64,000 nucleotides of DNA from Salvia splendens (GCF_004379255.2 NC_056041.1:14539559-14603558); one strand, 5' to 3'. Counted from the stretch's first letter, positions 47,079 to 59,820 are shown. The notes: generated by a model not told the origin, from the letters alone. A program made the numbers and translations.

Positions 47079-47708
47079 ATGGCAAAGCTAAACCCCATTG
47101 CCCTAACTTTAACCATTCTCTGTTTGCTCGTGTCCACACATGATGTGCACGCAGCCCGACATGGGCCCCCTTCCGCCGCGGTGGAAGACGACATCTGTGG
47201 CGGGAAAGAGAAGGTGGTGAAGCTCCACTTCTACGTGCAAGATCTCCGGATCGGGCACGTGAACGCCACCGTGTTCGAGGTGGCAAAGGCCTCCATCACC
47301 CCGACCAACCCGTTCGCCTTCGGGAGCGTCCACGTCCTCGACGACCTGCTCACGGAGGGGCCCGCCTACAACTCGAGGGCCCTCGGGCGGACCCAGGGGC
47401 TCACCACCAACGCCGACCTCTCCGCCTTCGGCATCGCCATGAACCTCAACTTCTACTTCTACGCGGGCCGGTTCAACGGCAGCCAGCTCAGCATCCTCGG
47501 CCGCAACCAGGTGACCGACGCTGCCCGCGAGCTGCCCGTGGTCGGGGGCACAGGCGCGTTCCGGTACGCGCGCGGCTACGCGATTCAGACAACCTACTCC
47601 ATGGATCCTGTGTCGAGCTACGCGGTGTTGGAATACACGATCTACACCACCTACAACTCCAAGTTTAACAGCGAGATTGATGACGAAATTGAGACTGCTG
47701 AAATGTGA
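47079..47708 (+). CDS. Dirigent protein DIR6
   Basis: Single exon, 209 residues. Signal peptide about residues 1-26 (LTILCLLVSTHDVHA). Barrel motifs: VKLHFYVQDLRIGHVNATV, VHVLDDLLTEGP, MNLNFYFYAGRF, LGRNQ and VVGGTGAFRYARGYA. Two sequons (NAT, NGS). It has one Cys near position 40 and an unusual acidic tail (EIDDEIETAEM). The coding strand is GC-rich compared with its surroundings. It pairs with DIR7, sharing QDLRIGHV-AT, QGLTTNADLS and promoter sequence. Function is as for dirigent proteins generally; the specificity is unknown. Confidence 0.95.
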   Translation: MAKLNPIALTLTILCLLVSTHDVHAARHGPPSAAVEDDICGGKEKVVKLHFYVQDLRIGHVNATVFEVAKASITPTNPFAFGSVHVLDDLLTEGPAYNSRALGRTQGLTTNADLSAFGIAMNLNFYFYAGRFNGSQLSILGRNQVTDAARELPVVGGTGAFRYARGYAIQTTYSMDPVSSYAVLEYTIYTTYNSKFNSEIDDEIETAEM

Positions 47709-47989
47709 GGGGGTCGGAGTTGATTTGTTACGCTTTTTTTTTAATATGTAATCGATGAAATAAAAAAATATGCAAGCATGCATGCATATGTAACTTAGCT
47801 TGTTTTCTGTTTTCTGTTTTCTGTTTTTGACAGTTGTAATTGTGTTTCCTGCACTTTTATTAGGAGTTAATTTCACAAATGTTGTTATCTGTTGCACTTT
47901 TATTTGGAGTTAATTTCATAAATTTGATTAATCATACCCGCTAAAGATAATTATGTCAATTATTACAATCCCAAAAAAATTTGATTAAT

Positions 47990-48714
47990 CATACCCTTGA
48001 CGTGGTGCGTTCTGATTGGCCAACGGCATTTCCGTTGAAAATTCAATTTTAAAAAAAAAATCGAAAATAATACCAAAAAATTAAAAAAAAAAAAAAATCA
48101 CAATCCCAAAAAATGGACGTTTTTACCGTTTTTCTGTATTTTTTTTATTTTTTATCCCCAAAATCATCTATAAATACACACATTCATCATCCATTTTTCA
48201 CATCAAATCATCTCTCATTCATATTTTTTCATACAGCGTATCTACACCTTGAAACAAGGCACACAATGCGTGATACTCAAACCCACGTTGAGCTACAAGA
48301 AGACCTAATCAAACACATTTGGGCGAAATTCGGCCACGAGTAGTGGGTTTTTTAATTTTATGAATTTAATTATGTAATTTTTAATTTTTAGGATTTTAAT
48401 TATGTACTTTTTAAATTTTAGGATTTTAATTATGTAATTTTTATTTTTTAGGATTTTAATTATGTAATTTTTAATTTTTTGTAATTTGTAATATTATTTC
48501 GGTTATTTTTAATGAATTTTAATATTGTGGAAATGTTTTTATTTAAATTGAATAATAGAATGGTGGGACTATTTAGCTTGTCCTTGCGGAAGAGCACGGA
48601 TGTGGGTGTTGTGCTCTTGCCTAAGAGCATGGAGTAAAAGTGGGTCCGGGTCCGGGTCCATATCCGTGCTCGTTGACAAGAGCACGGATGTGGATGCTCT
48701 TAGTGTTTATAATA
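47990..48714 (+). mobile_element. 5'-truncated Harbinger deletion derivative
   Basis: The right end, reverse-complemented, reads AAGAGCATCCACATCCGTGC, a Harbinger/Tourist terminal repeat. Inside, ATG 48265 starts a short frame ending ELQEDLIKHIWAKFGHE, the C-terminal end of Harbinger transposase. A left terminal repeat was not found. A run of ATTTTTAATTTTTAGGATTTTA-like units lies at 48,350-48,490. Confidence 0.65.
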
Positions 48715-50020
48715 AAGTCGATTCAATGGTATTTTTTTAATATGAAACGACATGCATTTTCAGTGACCGTTGACAATCCCAAAATATCTAAAAAAAACCT
48801 TTAAAGTTTTCATAGTATTACTTTTTCAATTAAACTTATTTATTCACAAAACCTAAGTTTAACAAAATACTGATATATGTTTGCGCCAAAATATATACTC
48901 ATGTAAGTATCCTAGGACCTTGCCGACTTGGATTATAACGATGTCTATTTCAATGTTATAATTAAGTATGTTCAATGTGAGTATATAATGAAAAAAGCTC
49001 AATGTACTTAATAAAGTGTATTTTTGAATTAAGGGTGTATGTAGTGACTCTGTACATTTAGCATAGTGTTTTCACATTCTCATCAAAATGTAGTTTTCTG
49101 ATATTCCAACTAACGGGTGGTTGTTGTGATATATGAAAAACTACTTCTTAGTGTCGAACCATTGAACCAACAAGAAATTCATTACTAGATAACATGGAGT
49201 TTATTTTAACATCATTTCAGTTCATTCTTTTTAACTCCATATAAAATGAACTAAAAAAGAACTCCATGTTACCTAACAATGTACTAAAATAACTAAAACA
49301 AACTAAAAGAAAAGGGTTCGATGGTTCGGCGCTAGAAATTAGTTCGACATTAGATCATAATCCTCCAACTATACATACATATATAAATGTGTGTGAGATT
49401 TACGAAATAAATTCTTGTTAAACAATAGGTTACGAACCATAAATTCGTTGTGGAATATGAAAGATTTCGCCATGTACCGTAACCGTATGATTTCAAAAAT
49501 TAAATTTTCCGTTAACTCATCTAGGATTCTAACACATGACCATATTCATACAACAATGTGATGCATATATTTTTACGATCTAGATTCTAGCTAGGAGCTA
49601 AATAATTCCTAATTTGTAAAAGTTATTCTGTATTTAGGTCATCAGCCTCTCTTTCTATATATTTATGTATGCATACGGCTGCTAGAAAAGTTATTTTTAT
49701 TTTAGTCATTTTTATTTATGTATGCATACGGGTGGCAGAGATCGGATCGACAAATAAACTTTAAATGGGTTAAAAACGACAAATTCCATATATTTGAAGC
49801 ATATGCATCAATATTTTATGATTAATTATAGATACACAATTATAACATTGTACTAGTCATATTTAGAATTCAAAATCCATCTGCCCCCTTCTCTAAAAAA
49901 TTCAAAAACACTACACAGAGAGAGAATATGCCATTGGGCTTTGTTACCATGATCACATTTCTCAATACGTATGTTTTGGATTCATACGTGTGAATAGGTG
50001 CATATTTGTCTACCCTTAAA
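48715..50020. other. AT-rich intergenic, nothing recognised
   Basis: No gene or complete repeat seen. Confidence 0.45.
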
Positions 50021-50021
50021 A

Positions 50022-50453
50022 TGTTAGGAATTCTTGTATTCATCTAATGAGCGCAGCGGAAATTGCAGATAAGAATAACAGATCTAGATTCATAATCATA
50101 TTGCAAGTTGAACACGTAATACACAACGGAACTAAATCTTAATTGTTGTGTTGTTTTCTTCTACGATTGTGTCCTGCAAGTTGAATCCACTACTATCGAG
50201 GTCCACGTGTATTCTGATCCGATGCAGGAACAATTCCTCGGTACAATCGTTCTATAGAGAAAGCTAGGAAATCTCTTGTGAACGTAGCGCCGCTTTTCTC
50301 TCTTAGAGAATTAGGTTTTCTGTATTTTATATTCTCTACAATAGATCATATATATAATAGAATAATTGTAACATTGGACCAAGCCCAATATAATTATTTC
50401 CTATTAATCTAATCTAGCTCATTAATCTTTCATAACCATCCTTACGGATGACA
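50022..50453 (-). mobile_element. Probable Copia-type LTR, minus orientation
   Basis: On the minus strand it begins TGTCATCCGTAAGG and ends CGCTGCGCTCAT ... ATTCCTAACA (TG...CA). A TATA-like tract and a transcript-like middle are visible, and the sense-strand end resembles that of other Copia LTRs. No matching target duplication was found, so the limits or the event are uncertain. Confidence 0.45.
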
Positions 50454-50842
50454 CGTTATAGAAATTTTGAAGTATAATTTGCCATGTGATCCTGTTTTTT
50501 TAAAAATAAGTATAAAGTGTGCTTAAGCCAAGGAACTATGAGAGTCTAAAAGAGTACAAATAACTAAGGACACTACACCAGAACAAAACTAAGAAAAGCA
50601 TGGCTATCACAAACACCCCATACTCCTTGTAAATCACTCCTTGTAAATCAGACAAAGGACCAATGCAGAAAGTTTGGAGAGCAGCAAAAAACACGTGTTG
50701 CAAAAAGTTCAACCAACAAGAACAAGAGACAGCCATGTAGTTCTGTTATATGGACTTAATTCTATTCAAATTGTATATTTATACTATAAAGTATAGTCCT
50801 AGTTTTTTGTATTAGTAAATAATGAGCAACTGAAATTGTATG

Positions 50843-52339
50843 TGTTAGGTTTAGTACACTGAAAACCATGTTTCGAGCACGAATAGAAATACAAAAAAAC
50901 TCTACAATCCACTTTTTACCCGATTCAGTATTATTCGAGCAGTTTCGCACGAATAGAATCACTAATATTATTACATTGTGTTTGCTTGTGCATTTATAAG
51001 ATGTTTTACAAACATTTAAATGTATAAAAAGCAAACAAAGTATAAGTCTTTGTTTTAGTAGACCGGTTGTGGGCGTCGTCCACTTTAAGGTAACACGGTC
51101 AGTTCTGAACAAAGAAAAACAAGAATTTCACAACCTACATAGGATTTGGCTACCTATCATGAAAGGTTGCAATGTCAGTCCGATATTTCTAAGCCTTACT
51201 AAATAAGATGACATTAGTGTGGTACAGCACTGAACGGATCTAATAGCAAGACATGTCTTCATGCTATCTACTGGAAGAGTAGGTTTTGATAAACAACTAT
51301 TTCTTGATCAACATACGTTAGCATAGAGCATACGTTATTGATTATGCATTACTTTGACTTATCAAATGGTGCGGGTTTTCGCAACTCAATAATCCTGATA
51401 TATCGGGTAGCGGTAATTAATATCTAGCGGCACTAGGATTGCTATTATATTGCATCGTGCAACTGGTGAGTCTGGTTTGATAATGTCCTCAAGAGGAGCT
51501 CGAACAATGTTTTATTATTCGAAAACTGGTCAGTTGGAATTTAATTATTCCATGAATAATAAATAAGTGTTTCTTGCTAAGTCCACTCTTGGAATTAAAA
51601 AGATGTTAATTAATTAAGTCTATAGCAGACACTAATTAATTAATGGACATTTCTATCTTAAGTGCGGGAAATAAACGACAAATAAAACGGAAATCCGGAT
51701 TATTTATAATTTCGGATTTGGATGGGCAGTGCAATATTACTTCCGTAGTGGCTGCTCGTAGTATTCCAATATAAGCTTGTATTAAATTGTGGGTTCAATT
51801 TAATTATTAAAAAGTTAATTGAGGGAGATCATATCCAAAACCTTCCATAGATCCCTGACCGTGTCCAATATGTAACTTAATATTAACAGGAGAATAAAGG
51901 AGACAAAATCATTGATTAATTTCTCTACAGAAATTTCGTCCATCTATCTCTACAGAAGAGGGCGATTTTTTCAGCTCTCCTCCGTGAGGGATTTCTGTCT
52001 TCTTTATTCGAGTCCTAGTATTTTGATAAGATCAGCCCACCCTGATATCGAGATACAGTTCGGGAACCAGTCAGAAGATCTGTGGTCTAGTATTGAAGAT
52101 CATCGTGGAGAAGGCACAAGCAATCGACGATTCTTTGGAGAATCAAATCAGTAACTATAAACCGTAGAATTCATGTTCTAGGATTTACTTTCTTAGAGCT
52201 TGAATGATTTGCGTTCTAGCATGCAATTATATGTTTAACATGTGAATTGATTAATCGTATAATCGGTCAAATAGATCCTTATCTGATTTATTTGTTATGT
52301 ACAAGTCTTCCGTTGTGCATGGGGCACTAAACCCCATCA
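50843..52339 (+). mobile_element. Solo LTR, about 1.5 kb, with 5-bp TSD
   Basis: It starts TGTTAGGTTTAGTACACTG and ends GGGGCACTAAACCCCATCA, flanked by a perfect GTATG duplication (50838-50842 and 52340-52344). No PBS, PPT or pol is attached. The long LTR and its end are reminiscent of large Copia (SIRE/Maximus-like) elements; that assignment is by resemblance only. Confidence 0.82.
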
Positions 52340-52750
52340 GTATGAATATAAAATTAGAATGATTAAATGAAAGAGATTTACCTCGAGTACATTTTGTCCT
52401 ATAATTGAATCGAAATGCCAAAATGTAAATGTTAAAACATTGAAAAACTTCGAGGATTGCATTGTGTTAGATAAAGATTGATGTTATTAAACTGTTAGTT
52501 TGTTACACAAAGCCTTATTATATATAGGAAAACAGAGCTTGCATTCATCGTATTATAAGAAGACATATTCATAATCTCTAGCTGTCTTCATATAGATTCT
52601 CTGCATTGACCAACTGATCTTAGGCAATATGATATGGTATATCATGGTCTCGGTAGCATCGCCCAACTTATTGTAGGCTAGATGTAAATATTAAATTTTA
52701 TAGGCAAAGTTATATCATTATTATATATGTGTGGGGTCAATTTAACCCTT

Positions 52751-53637
52751 AGGACTTGTTTGGTAATTATGTCATGTTTCGACTAGACATGATATCTTTA
52801 TGATAGTTATCATAGTTTCGATTAGTTAATTTATATATATTGGGTGTTTGGTATATTTAGATAATTGTGAGTTATCTTATTGTAGTGTTTGGTACAATAA
52901 GTCATAAGCAAGGATTAAAATTATGATTGTCAAAATTATCCTCATTAATTTAAGTTAATTACTAAACTATCCTCCTTACAAAAATTTGCATCTTTTCAAG
53001 TTAAACTCCTTACTTATCAAAAAAACGTATATTTATTCTAAAAAAACGTTTGTTTATTTGGTATTCTATTTTTGTAAGCATTGATTATTTTGGTCAAATT
53101 TTATGAATAAGCATTGATTATTTTGGACAAATTCTATATGAAAATATTTTATCAAGTGCCAAATTTTGTACATTCAAATTTTTTGAAGTTTAAAGCATTT
53201 GTGGATTGAATAAAATTGTATATTTTTGTTTAAAAAAGCAATTGCCCTTAAGTATTACGTAATTATAGTTAAAATATAATATAATGAAAATAAAGTGAGA
53301 ACAACAAATTGCCATCAACAAAAATCATAATATGATTTAATAGGAAAATGACGTCTTTCAATACAGCAACATAAGCAAAACCAACACATATTTTGGTTTA
53401 GGGTTAGAAATTTTGATGGGTAAAATTGTATTTTGCTAAAATTAATTGGGCTTCCATGATAAATAACATAGGATTTTGGGTAATTACAAATATGAGTAAA
53501 ACATAGGATTTTCAGTGGGCTTTGTGCGGGCCGGATATAAAACACGGGCTATTAAGTTTGGTAACATAACTACCAAACACACAAATAAACCCAGATTAAT
53601 CCCTTATCTAGGCGTAACATAGCTACCAAACGGCCCT
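52751..53637. mobile_element. hAT-like MITE
   Basis: AGGACTTGTTTGGTA at the left and, reverse-complemented, AGGGCCGTTTGGTAGCTATG at the right are the familiar GTTTGGTA-type terminal repeats. The flanks share an imperfect TTTAAC, so an exact 8-bp duplication is not clear. Confidence 0.55.
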
Positions 53638-53874
53638 GTAGTGTTTAACTAAGATCGATTATGTAGCATCTTAATTATCGAGATTCAAAGGGACAGGGAA
53701 TCTATATTTGAATACAGATTCGGGCGCAAAATGATACGATCGGAAAGGAGAAATTTACCTCTTTCATGAATTTGTCTGATATATTCTAATTCGTCTTTAA
53801 CAGTATATACATTTATTTTGGAAAAAAAAATCAGATAAAGAAGTTAGGAATATTGCTATAGTTGTTATATTATA

Positions 53875-54084
53875 CTCCCTCCGTCCTCAAAGAATATGCA
53901 CTTTGAGTTCGACACGAGCTTTAATGCAAAATTGATAGAGTAAGAAGGAGATAGAGAGAAAAAATAATTAAAATATTATTAGTGGGAAATGGATCTCACA
54001 AGAGTTTCCAAAATTGAAAAGTGCATATTTTTGTGGGATGGACTAAAAATGAAAGAGTGCATATTTTTGTGGGACGGAAGGAAC
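53875..54084. mobile_element. Stowaway MITE
   Basis: CTCCCTCCGTCCTCAAAGAA at the left and GTGGGACGGAAGGA at the right. The interior AATATGCACTTT is mirrored at both ends. Confidence 0.8.
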
Positions 54085-54089
54085 AATAA

Positions 54090-56158
54090 TATATAATTTC
54101 AACGGTACAAATACAAACTAAAAAATATAATTATTCTTTAAGAAGTAGTAAAGGTAGATAACTCAAACATTTAATTCAAAAGATTCCATTCAAAATATTT
54201 TTATTTTTTTTATCATCGATATTTTAAAGTATCTATGTCGTCGCATCATTAATTTATTTTGACTTGGTTTTACACCCATGGCCTTATCTAAATGCAATAT
54301 GTTTGAAATTAATTGCAGATATTAATCGGCTCTATTAGCCTGTCTCGGTGTCTCCCCATATGACATGTGATGAAAATTTCAGGATACAGTTTTCTAATTA
54401 AAAGAATCATTTTACAAGTGGCCCCGTAATTTATTATCTACAATAATTAAGTATTCGATATTTAATTATTTTGTTTAATCAATTACTCGTGCTTTGAAAT
54501 TGTAAAATTTTGTCCTAAAATTTTTACGAGCAAAGAATGAACGATTACGCTTTTATATATGAATAAAAATATAGTTATTTAAATAATAGGATTTGGTCAA
54601 ATTCAGGTTTATATATCTCATAATTTTTAAAATTAAAAATTAAATTATGAAATTTTAATTTTTTTTTTCAATTGTATTATTCATGCAAAAAATGTAGTCT
54701 TCTTCTTATGATGTTCAAAACAACATATTTTACTAACAATAGATACCTTATATTTATTTTATTTTTATTATTTCTTGTTTTATTCCATTGAAACAATATT
54801 GTTTAATATCACCAAAAAATGTTGATTTGTATACAAATGGGATGATTAATAAAAAATTAAAATTTTGTTGTTTAATATTTCGCTTTCAAAGATTATGAGG
54901 CTGAATCGAATTTGACCAAACTTTACATTTTTAAATAGCTATTATCCTTATAAATAATGATCAGTCCTATTTCGTTTACTACTAGAAGTAAAAACGTAGA
55001 AAGCAAATATTTGTAACGCACTAGATTCAAAATTTTTAGTACTAGTAAATATCGTAATCGTTGTTCATAAATGATTTTATGATTTTGTGTACAAATTTAT
55101 ATTTGTCTATTTACATTTGGACTTGTCCCTCTCTGAACTATTCAAATTTCCAGTAATAGAACTAAACATTTCTACCGCGTGATCCAACATTTCTACATGT
55201 GTACAAGATCAATTGATCATGCATGTGGATCTTGATTCATATTCACAAATCACAATATTATTTGTAATTTTATTAGCATTGCTTGTGTTTGACTATATTT
55301 GGATATGAACCATGTCCAATTTGTCCAAAGAATCTGACGAGTGAAAAGTTCTTAATAAATTTCCTTTGTATAAATTTTATATACTTTTATATATAAAAAC
55401 AGCTCCACATTAGTCGTCGTTCTCATATTTTCATACTCTACTAATTTTGATATGATCGTATCACTACAAAAATAATTATATTAATCCTTTGACTACATAC
55501 GAGAACATGCATGCGTGATAGATATGTGACGAACAAACTAATCCACTATATATGTTACGTCTAAACATATAAAAATGTGCAATTTGCACAATAATGACAT
55601 TCACAAAGAGATTAATATGTATGTAGCAGTTGGTTTCCATGCATGAACAAAAACTTTCCTAGTGTCCCACTATATGTATTCAAACCTTAATCTTGCTTCC
55701 AATTGTGACCATATTTGATAAATCAAATATTATTATTCTCTTTATTTGAAAATATAATACTAATAAAATTGTAACTACTCGTTGATAGGAGTATATCAAA
55801 TACTGTATAAATAATTCGTAATGGAGGTAGTTAGTAACAAATACTATTAAATTAGTTATCAATTTATTAATGTTCACATAGTATCAATTCAACATTCAAT
55901 AACTTTGTAACTACCAAAGACGGCGGCGATTGTGGACTCTATGGCAGCCTTGTAAATTTGTCCTCAATATTACTATCAATTTTATAGCAATGTTTACAAC
56001 CCCCGGTCCAAGTCTCCTTAACTAAATTTACATAAAAAACACAAGTCGCCAACATTTAATTGATTCCCTCTTTTGGAAGTATTTATATTGAATTCAAATG
56101 TGTAAAAATAAAGCCTTAAAACGGTATAATCAATCAATCATAACTATTTTATGGGAAG
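54090..56158. other. AT-rich intergenic, nothing recognised
   Basis: Strongly AT-rich with no gene or clear repeat. Confidence 0.45.
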
Positions 56159-56161
56159 TAA

Positions 56162-57400
56162 GAGCATCCCAAGCCCACTTTTATTCATTTTCTTCTTCCC
56201 CAAGAGTACAACACCCACATTCATGCTTTTCTGCAAGGACATGCTCAAGTGTCTCACCATTCTATTATTCAATTTAAATAAAAATATTTCCACAATATTA
56301 AAATGCATTAAAAATACCCAGAATACTATTACAAATTACAAAAAAATTTAAAAAGTACATAATTAAAATCCTAAAAATTAAAATTTACATAATTAAAGTC
56401 CTAAAAATTAAAAATTACATAATTAAAATTCTAAAAAATAAAAATTACATAATTAAAATCCTACAAATTAAAAATTACATAATTAAAAATACCCCCGTGG
56501 AAGACTAGTCATCTGGCCCTATCCCCAATATTTTTCGGAGACCCCGTATCATTCCCAAATGTGAATCAAGTTGCTCGGGAGTCATCCGAGACCTATCGGC
56601 CAAATTGAGTTAAGCCAAAAGGGTCCACAACGAGTTGGTAGGGGGTTGAGGTGGCACAAAGGGAGCGGGAGCGGGGGCGGATGGAGTCTCATCGTCGCCT
56701 TCTTCCTTCCTTGCGGCCGGCATTGGGAACTGCTCGTGCCGGCCTCGGGGCTACTCAAGTTAGCTCCGGCAAGCTGGCTAGCCACCTCATCGGAGCCGCC
56801 GTCGGATAGGGATAACTACCTTGACCGTTTGCTGGAGGAGCTAGAGGAGGATGATAAGCATCCCCTATACTTTGAATTTCTACGCACCTGCTGCCAAGCG
56901 CCGAGGTGCTTGAATGGTTTGTAATGCATGGAATGGTAGGTCGGCATGGTGGTCGTAATGATGTCGGCCTCGCTCATGCCGCTCCCCGCCGACCGTTGTT
57001 CCTGGAGGTAATACCCCTGGAACTTTTGGATTTCTTCGTTGGCTTTGAAGATGGCATTGCGCACCATACTCTCGTTGCGCTCGATGGTTCCCTCCGGTCG
57101 GTTGGCATTGTACCGGCGAGAGACGCGCCACCAAAACCTCTCCCCGGTTTGGTTCGTGTCGGTTTCCTGATCTTCGGATATTTCGAAATAGGCTGTGAAC
57201 ATCTTCTCCATCTCCGGCGGAGTGCTGGGGTTGTTCTTCGGGGTTTGGGAGTCGCCGATCCCTCCCGATCTTTGTTCGGGTGTCCACCCGTATCGCTCAT
57301 CGGTGGCATCTTGCTCGTCCACCGAATAAGGCCGTTAAGGAGGGGCCGAGAATTCCGTATCCGTATGAGGGAATGGTGTTGGATTGAACCATTTGTGGTT
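56162..57400 (-). mobile_element. Harbinger element fragment with ORF1
   Basis: One end, GAGCATCCCAAGCCCAC, lies at 56162 next to TAA. The other terminal repeat is missing, and LTR-like sequence begins near 57,400. A run of AAAATTACATAATTAAAATCC-type units (56,340-56,490) follows the terminal repeat. The only gene content is an ORF1-type frame on the minus strand. Confidence 0.65.
56511..57322 (-). pseudogene. Harbinger ORF1, Myb/SANT-NAM-like, frameshifted
   Basis: From ATG 57322 the minus strand reads TDERYGWTPEQ ... FWWRVSRRYNANRPEGT, then NAIFKANEEIQKFQGYYLQE, and QVRRNSKYRG with a Ser run, to a stop near 56,816. The terminal part continues in another frame as LADRSRMTPEQLDSHLGMIR ... 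GIGPDD to a stop near 56,511. It is the Myb/SANT plus NAM-associated ORF1 type common in plant Harbinger elements. The frameshift region near 56,650-56,820 is Ser- and Pro-rich. Confidence 0.7.
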
Positions 57401-57790
57401 CCAGTTTCAGCTGCAAACTAGGCTGCCACCATTCTCAGTCACTGAAAATACAGTGATACGAGCATATCTTCAATAATATCCTCATATCTTTATTAATTAG
57501 TTAGTTATTGATTTACCATATCTTTTCATATATTATTAGGATCTTTACTTTCTTGTTCTCTAAGTCAGGGTAGTCTTATATATAGGAGGCATTGTATTCT
57601 TCTCATTCATTCAAGAAATATCAATTATCTTTCTATTTTATTTTCTCTTACTCTCTTTCCTTTCAAACGTGCAAAACGCACAAAACCTTAATTTTGACGC
57701 CGGATTGATCGACGGGCAAAAGTTCCCGAGACGTTCGACGTAAAATCTACGAGTTAAGGAACTTCTTCCTTAACATGCAGCCTCATCATT
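57400..57790 (+). mobile_element. LTR-like fragment
   Basis: A TATA box (TATATATAGGAGGC near 57,580) is followed by a CT-rich leader and ACGCACAAAACC, like the U3-R part of a Copia LTR. Neither end nor a target duplication could be set. Confidence 0.35.
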
Positions 57791-58253
57791 GCAGGTCACA
57801 TTTGTCGGATCGATTTTTTAATCTATTCTATAATTGATATTGAATTTAATAGTATTTGTTTATCTATAAAAAGATGTTGCCGAAATTAACCTTTGAGTCG
57901 ATGATCAAAATGTGGAAAAATCCGGAACCGAGGAAGGGCATGCTGTGTTTTTAATCTATGTAATTTTTATTGTAGCGTACTCGATCTATGTTATGTTCTT
58001 CATATTTGCAATTTTATTTATTTTAGAATTGAAAAAATAATAAGTTGTGGCGAGTTGACCTTATTGTAGACCAGACATCCAAATTGCTACAATTAATGCG
58101 ATGTAAATCGCATTAGGTACATAATCTAATTTGATATATACCACTCGAATCGTTAGGTATAATTAACGCCATTCACTTGGAAGAACAACAAATAAAAGTC
58201 CAAAACCATAACTATAGTTTCAATTAATATTTTCCCCCCACTTGTTTCCTCAA

Positions 58254-58261
58254 TATAATCC
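58254..58261 (+). promoter_or_regulatory. DIR7 TATA box
   Basis: ATATAATCCCACCC, nearly identical to the DIR6 box, lies about 85 bp upstream of ATG 58340. Confidence 0.6.
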
Positions 58262-58339
58262 CACCCAATCCACACAACTCCAATCAACACAAATTTCTCC
58301 CAAAATCAAATACAAACATTTTCACTAATAACAACAAAT

Positions 58340-59654
58340 ATGTTTATGCTTACCAATTGCTTCGGAAAGGAAAAAAATTACACGAAAGAAAAGGTGGCAA
58401 AGCTCCATTTCTACGTGCAAGACCTCCGCATCGGCCACGTCAGTGCCACGGTGTCGGAGGTGGCCACGGCCTCCGTCACAAAGGATTCCCCCTACGACTT
58501 CGGCAGTGTCCACGTCCTCGACGACCTCGTCACCGCGGAGCCGGCGATCGACTCCCGCCCCATCGGCCGCGTGCAGGGCCTCACCACCAACGCCGATCTC
58601 TCCACCTACGGCATCGCCATGAACCTCAATTTCCACTTCACGGCGGGGAAGTTCGCCGGCAGCCAGCTCAGCATCCTTGGACGGAATCAGGTCATGGACT
58701 GTTTGAAGGCTGTATTTTTATTCATGTAGTTCAATTCTTACAGTAGAGGAAAGGGCTGTCTAAATACACAATATGATACACAAGAAATCTTCTATACATG
58801 GTAAGGATTTGCCCTAGTATCAATTATCATTAAGTGCATATCAATTCTTTGGTGCTTGATTGATCCTTGATTGATTTCTTTCCAACACTCCCCCTCAAGT
58901 TAAGTGATGGGATCACCCATTCTTAACTTGTCCAATACTCCATGAAAGCTCCTCGAGTCTACTGCCTTTGTGAGGATGTCTGCCAGTTGGTCTTCAGATC
59001 TAACAAACGGGATTTCCACCACCTTAGCTTCAATATTATCCTTGATGAAGTGTCGATCAACCTCGACATGCTTCGTTCGATCATGCTGGACTGGGTTCTC
59101 TGATATACTGATTGCTGCCTTGTTATCACAGAACAGTTTACACGACTCTCGTGAGATCAGATCCAGTTCCGTCATCAACTTCTTTAGCCATAGGATTTCA
59201 GTCAGACCACTTCTAATTCCTCGAAACTCAGCTTCAGCACTTGATAGAGCCACTACCTTTTGCTTCTTGCTCCTCCAAGTAACAAGATTTCCCCCTACAA
59301 AAGTAAAGTAGCCGGCAGTTGACTTCCTATCGTTAGGATTTCCAGCCCAATCAGCATCGGTGAAACCATGAATTTCAAGGTGTCCATGGTTTTCAAACAT
59401 AATCCCATGCCCCGGTGTTCCCTTTAGGTAACGAACAATCCTCAATGCCGCTTCCCAGTGAGCAGGACGATAAGCGGGAGCTGCCTGTGGTCGGTGGGAC
59501 CGGGGCCTTCCGGTTCACGCGCGGCTACGCCATCCAAACCACCTACTCGATCGACTTTCCTGCCCACTACGCTGTCTTGGAGTACACCGTGTACGCCACC
59601 TATGATTCGGAGATCGGAAAAAGCGATGAAGATGTTGAGGTTTTTTATTTTTGA
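58340..59654 (+). pseudogene. Dirigent gene DIR7 split by Copia fragment
   Basis: 5' part (58340-58699): KVAKLHFYVQDLRIGHVSAT, VHVLDDLVTAEP, QGLTTNADLSTYGIAMNL, LGRNQVMD. 3' part (59469-59654): RELPVVGGTGAFRFTRGYAI, YAVLEYTVYATY and a short acidic tail to a stop. The two parts align end to end with DIR6. Between them lies a 765-bp Copia fragment that brings a stop 36 bp into the insert. The N terminus lacks a signal peptide: the ATG at 58340 opens MFMLTNCFGKEK, so an additional 5' loss occurred before or after the insertion. Confidence 0.9.
58700..59464 (-). mobile_element. 5'-truncated Copia element, RNase H to LTR
   Basis: In minus-strand order: AHWEAALRIVRYLKGTPG at the truncated end, Copia RNase H with TDADWAG, ALSSAEAEF and LFCDNKAAI, a stop near 58,900, a polypurine tract (TTGAGGGGGAGTG), and an LTR of about 188 bp starting TGTTGGAAAG and ending TTCAAACA at 58700. 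Flanks share GGAC (58696-58699, 59465-59468). The 5' part of the element, including integrase and reverse transcriptase, is absent at the site. Confidence 0.88.
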
Positions 59655-59820
59655 GTTAATTTATTTAGTTAATTTGCGTTTGATTATATTTTCCTTGTAA
59701 TGTAGTGCAAGTTGTTAGTGATTATAGTTTGATGGGGTTAATGTGAGGTAGTGCAAGTTGTGATTTTAGTGGTGTGCTTGCTTTTTGTTTTCTTTCTAAG
59801 GTAGTACATTATTGTCTTTA

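Noticed and set aside
47109..47897. 262-codon open frame antisense to DIR6
   Set aside because: It is a shadow of the GC-rich dirigent coding strand; no domain and a repetitive Val/Glu/Gly-rich composition.
50536..51112. Minus-strand ORFs of 66 and 116 codons
   Set aside because: They lie in or next to the solo LTR and have no retroelement or host protein motifs.
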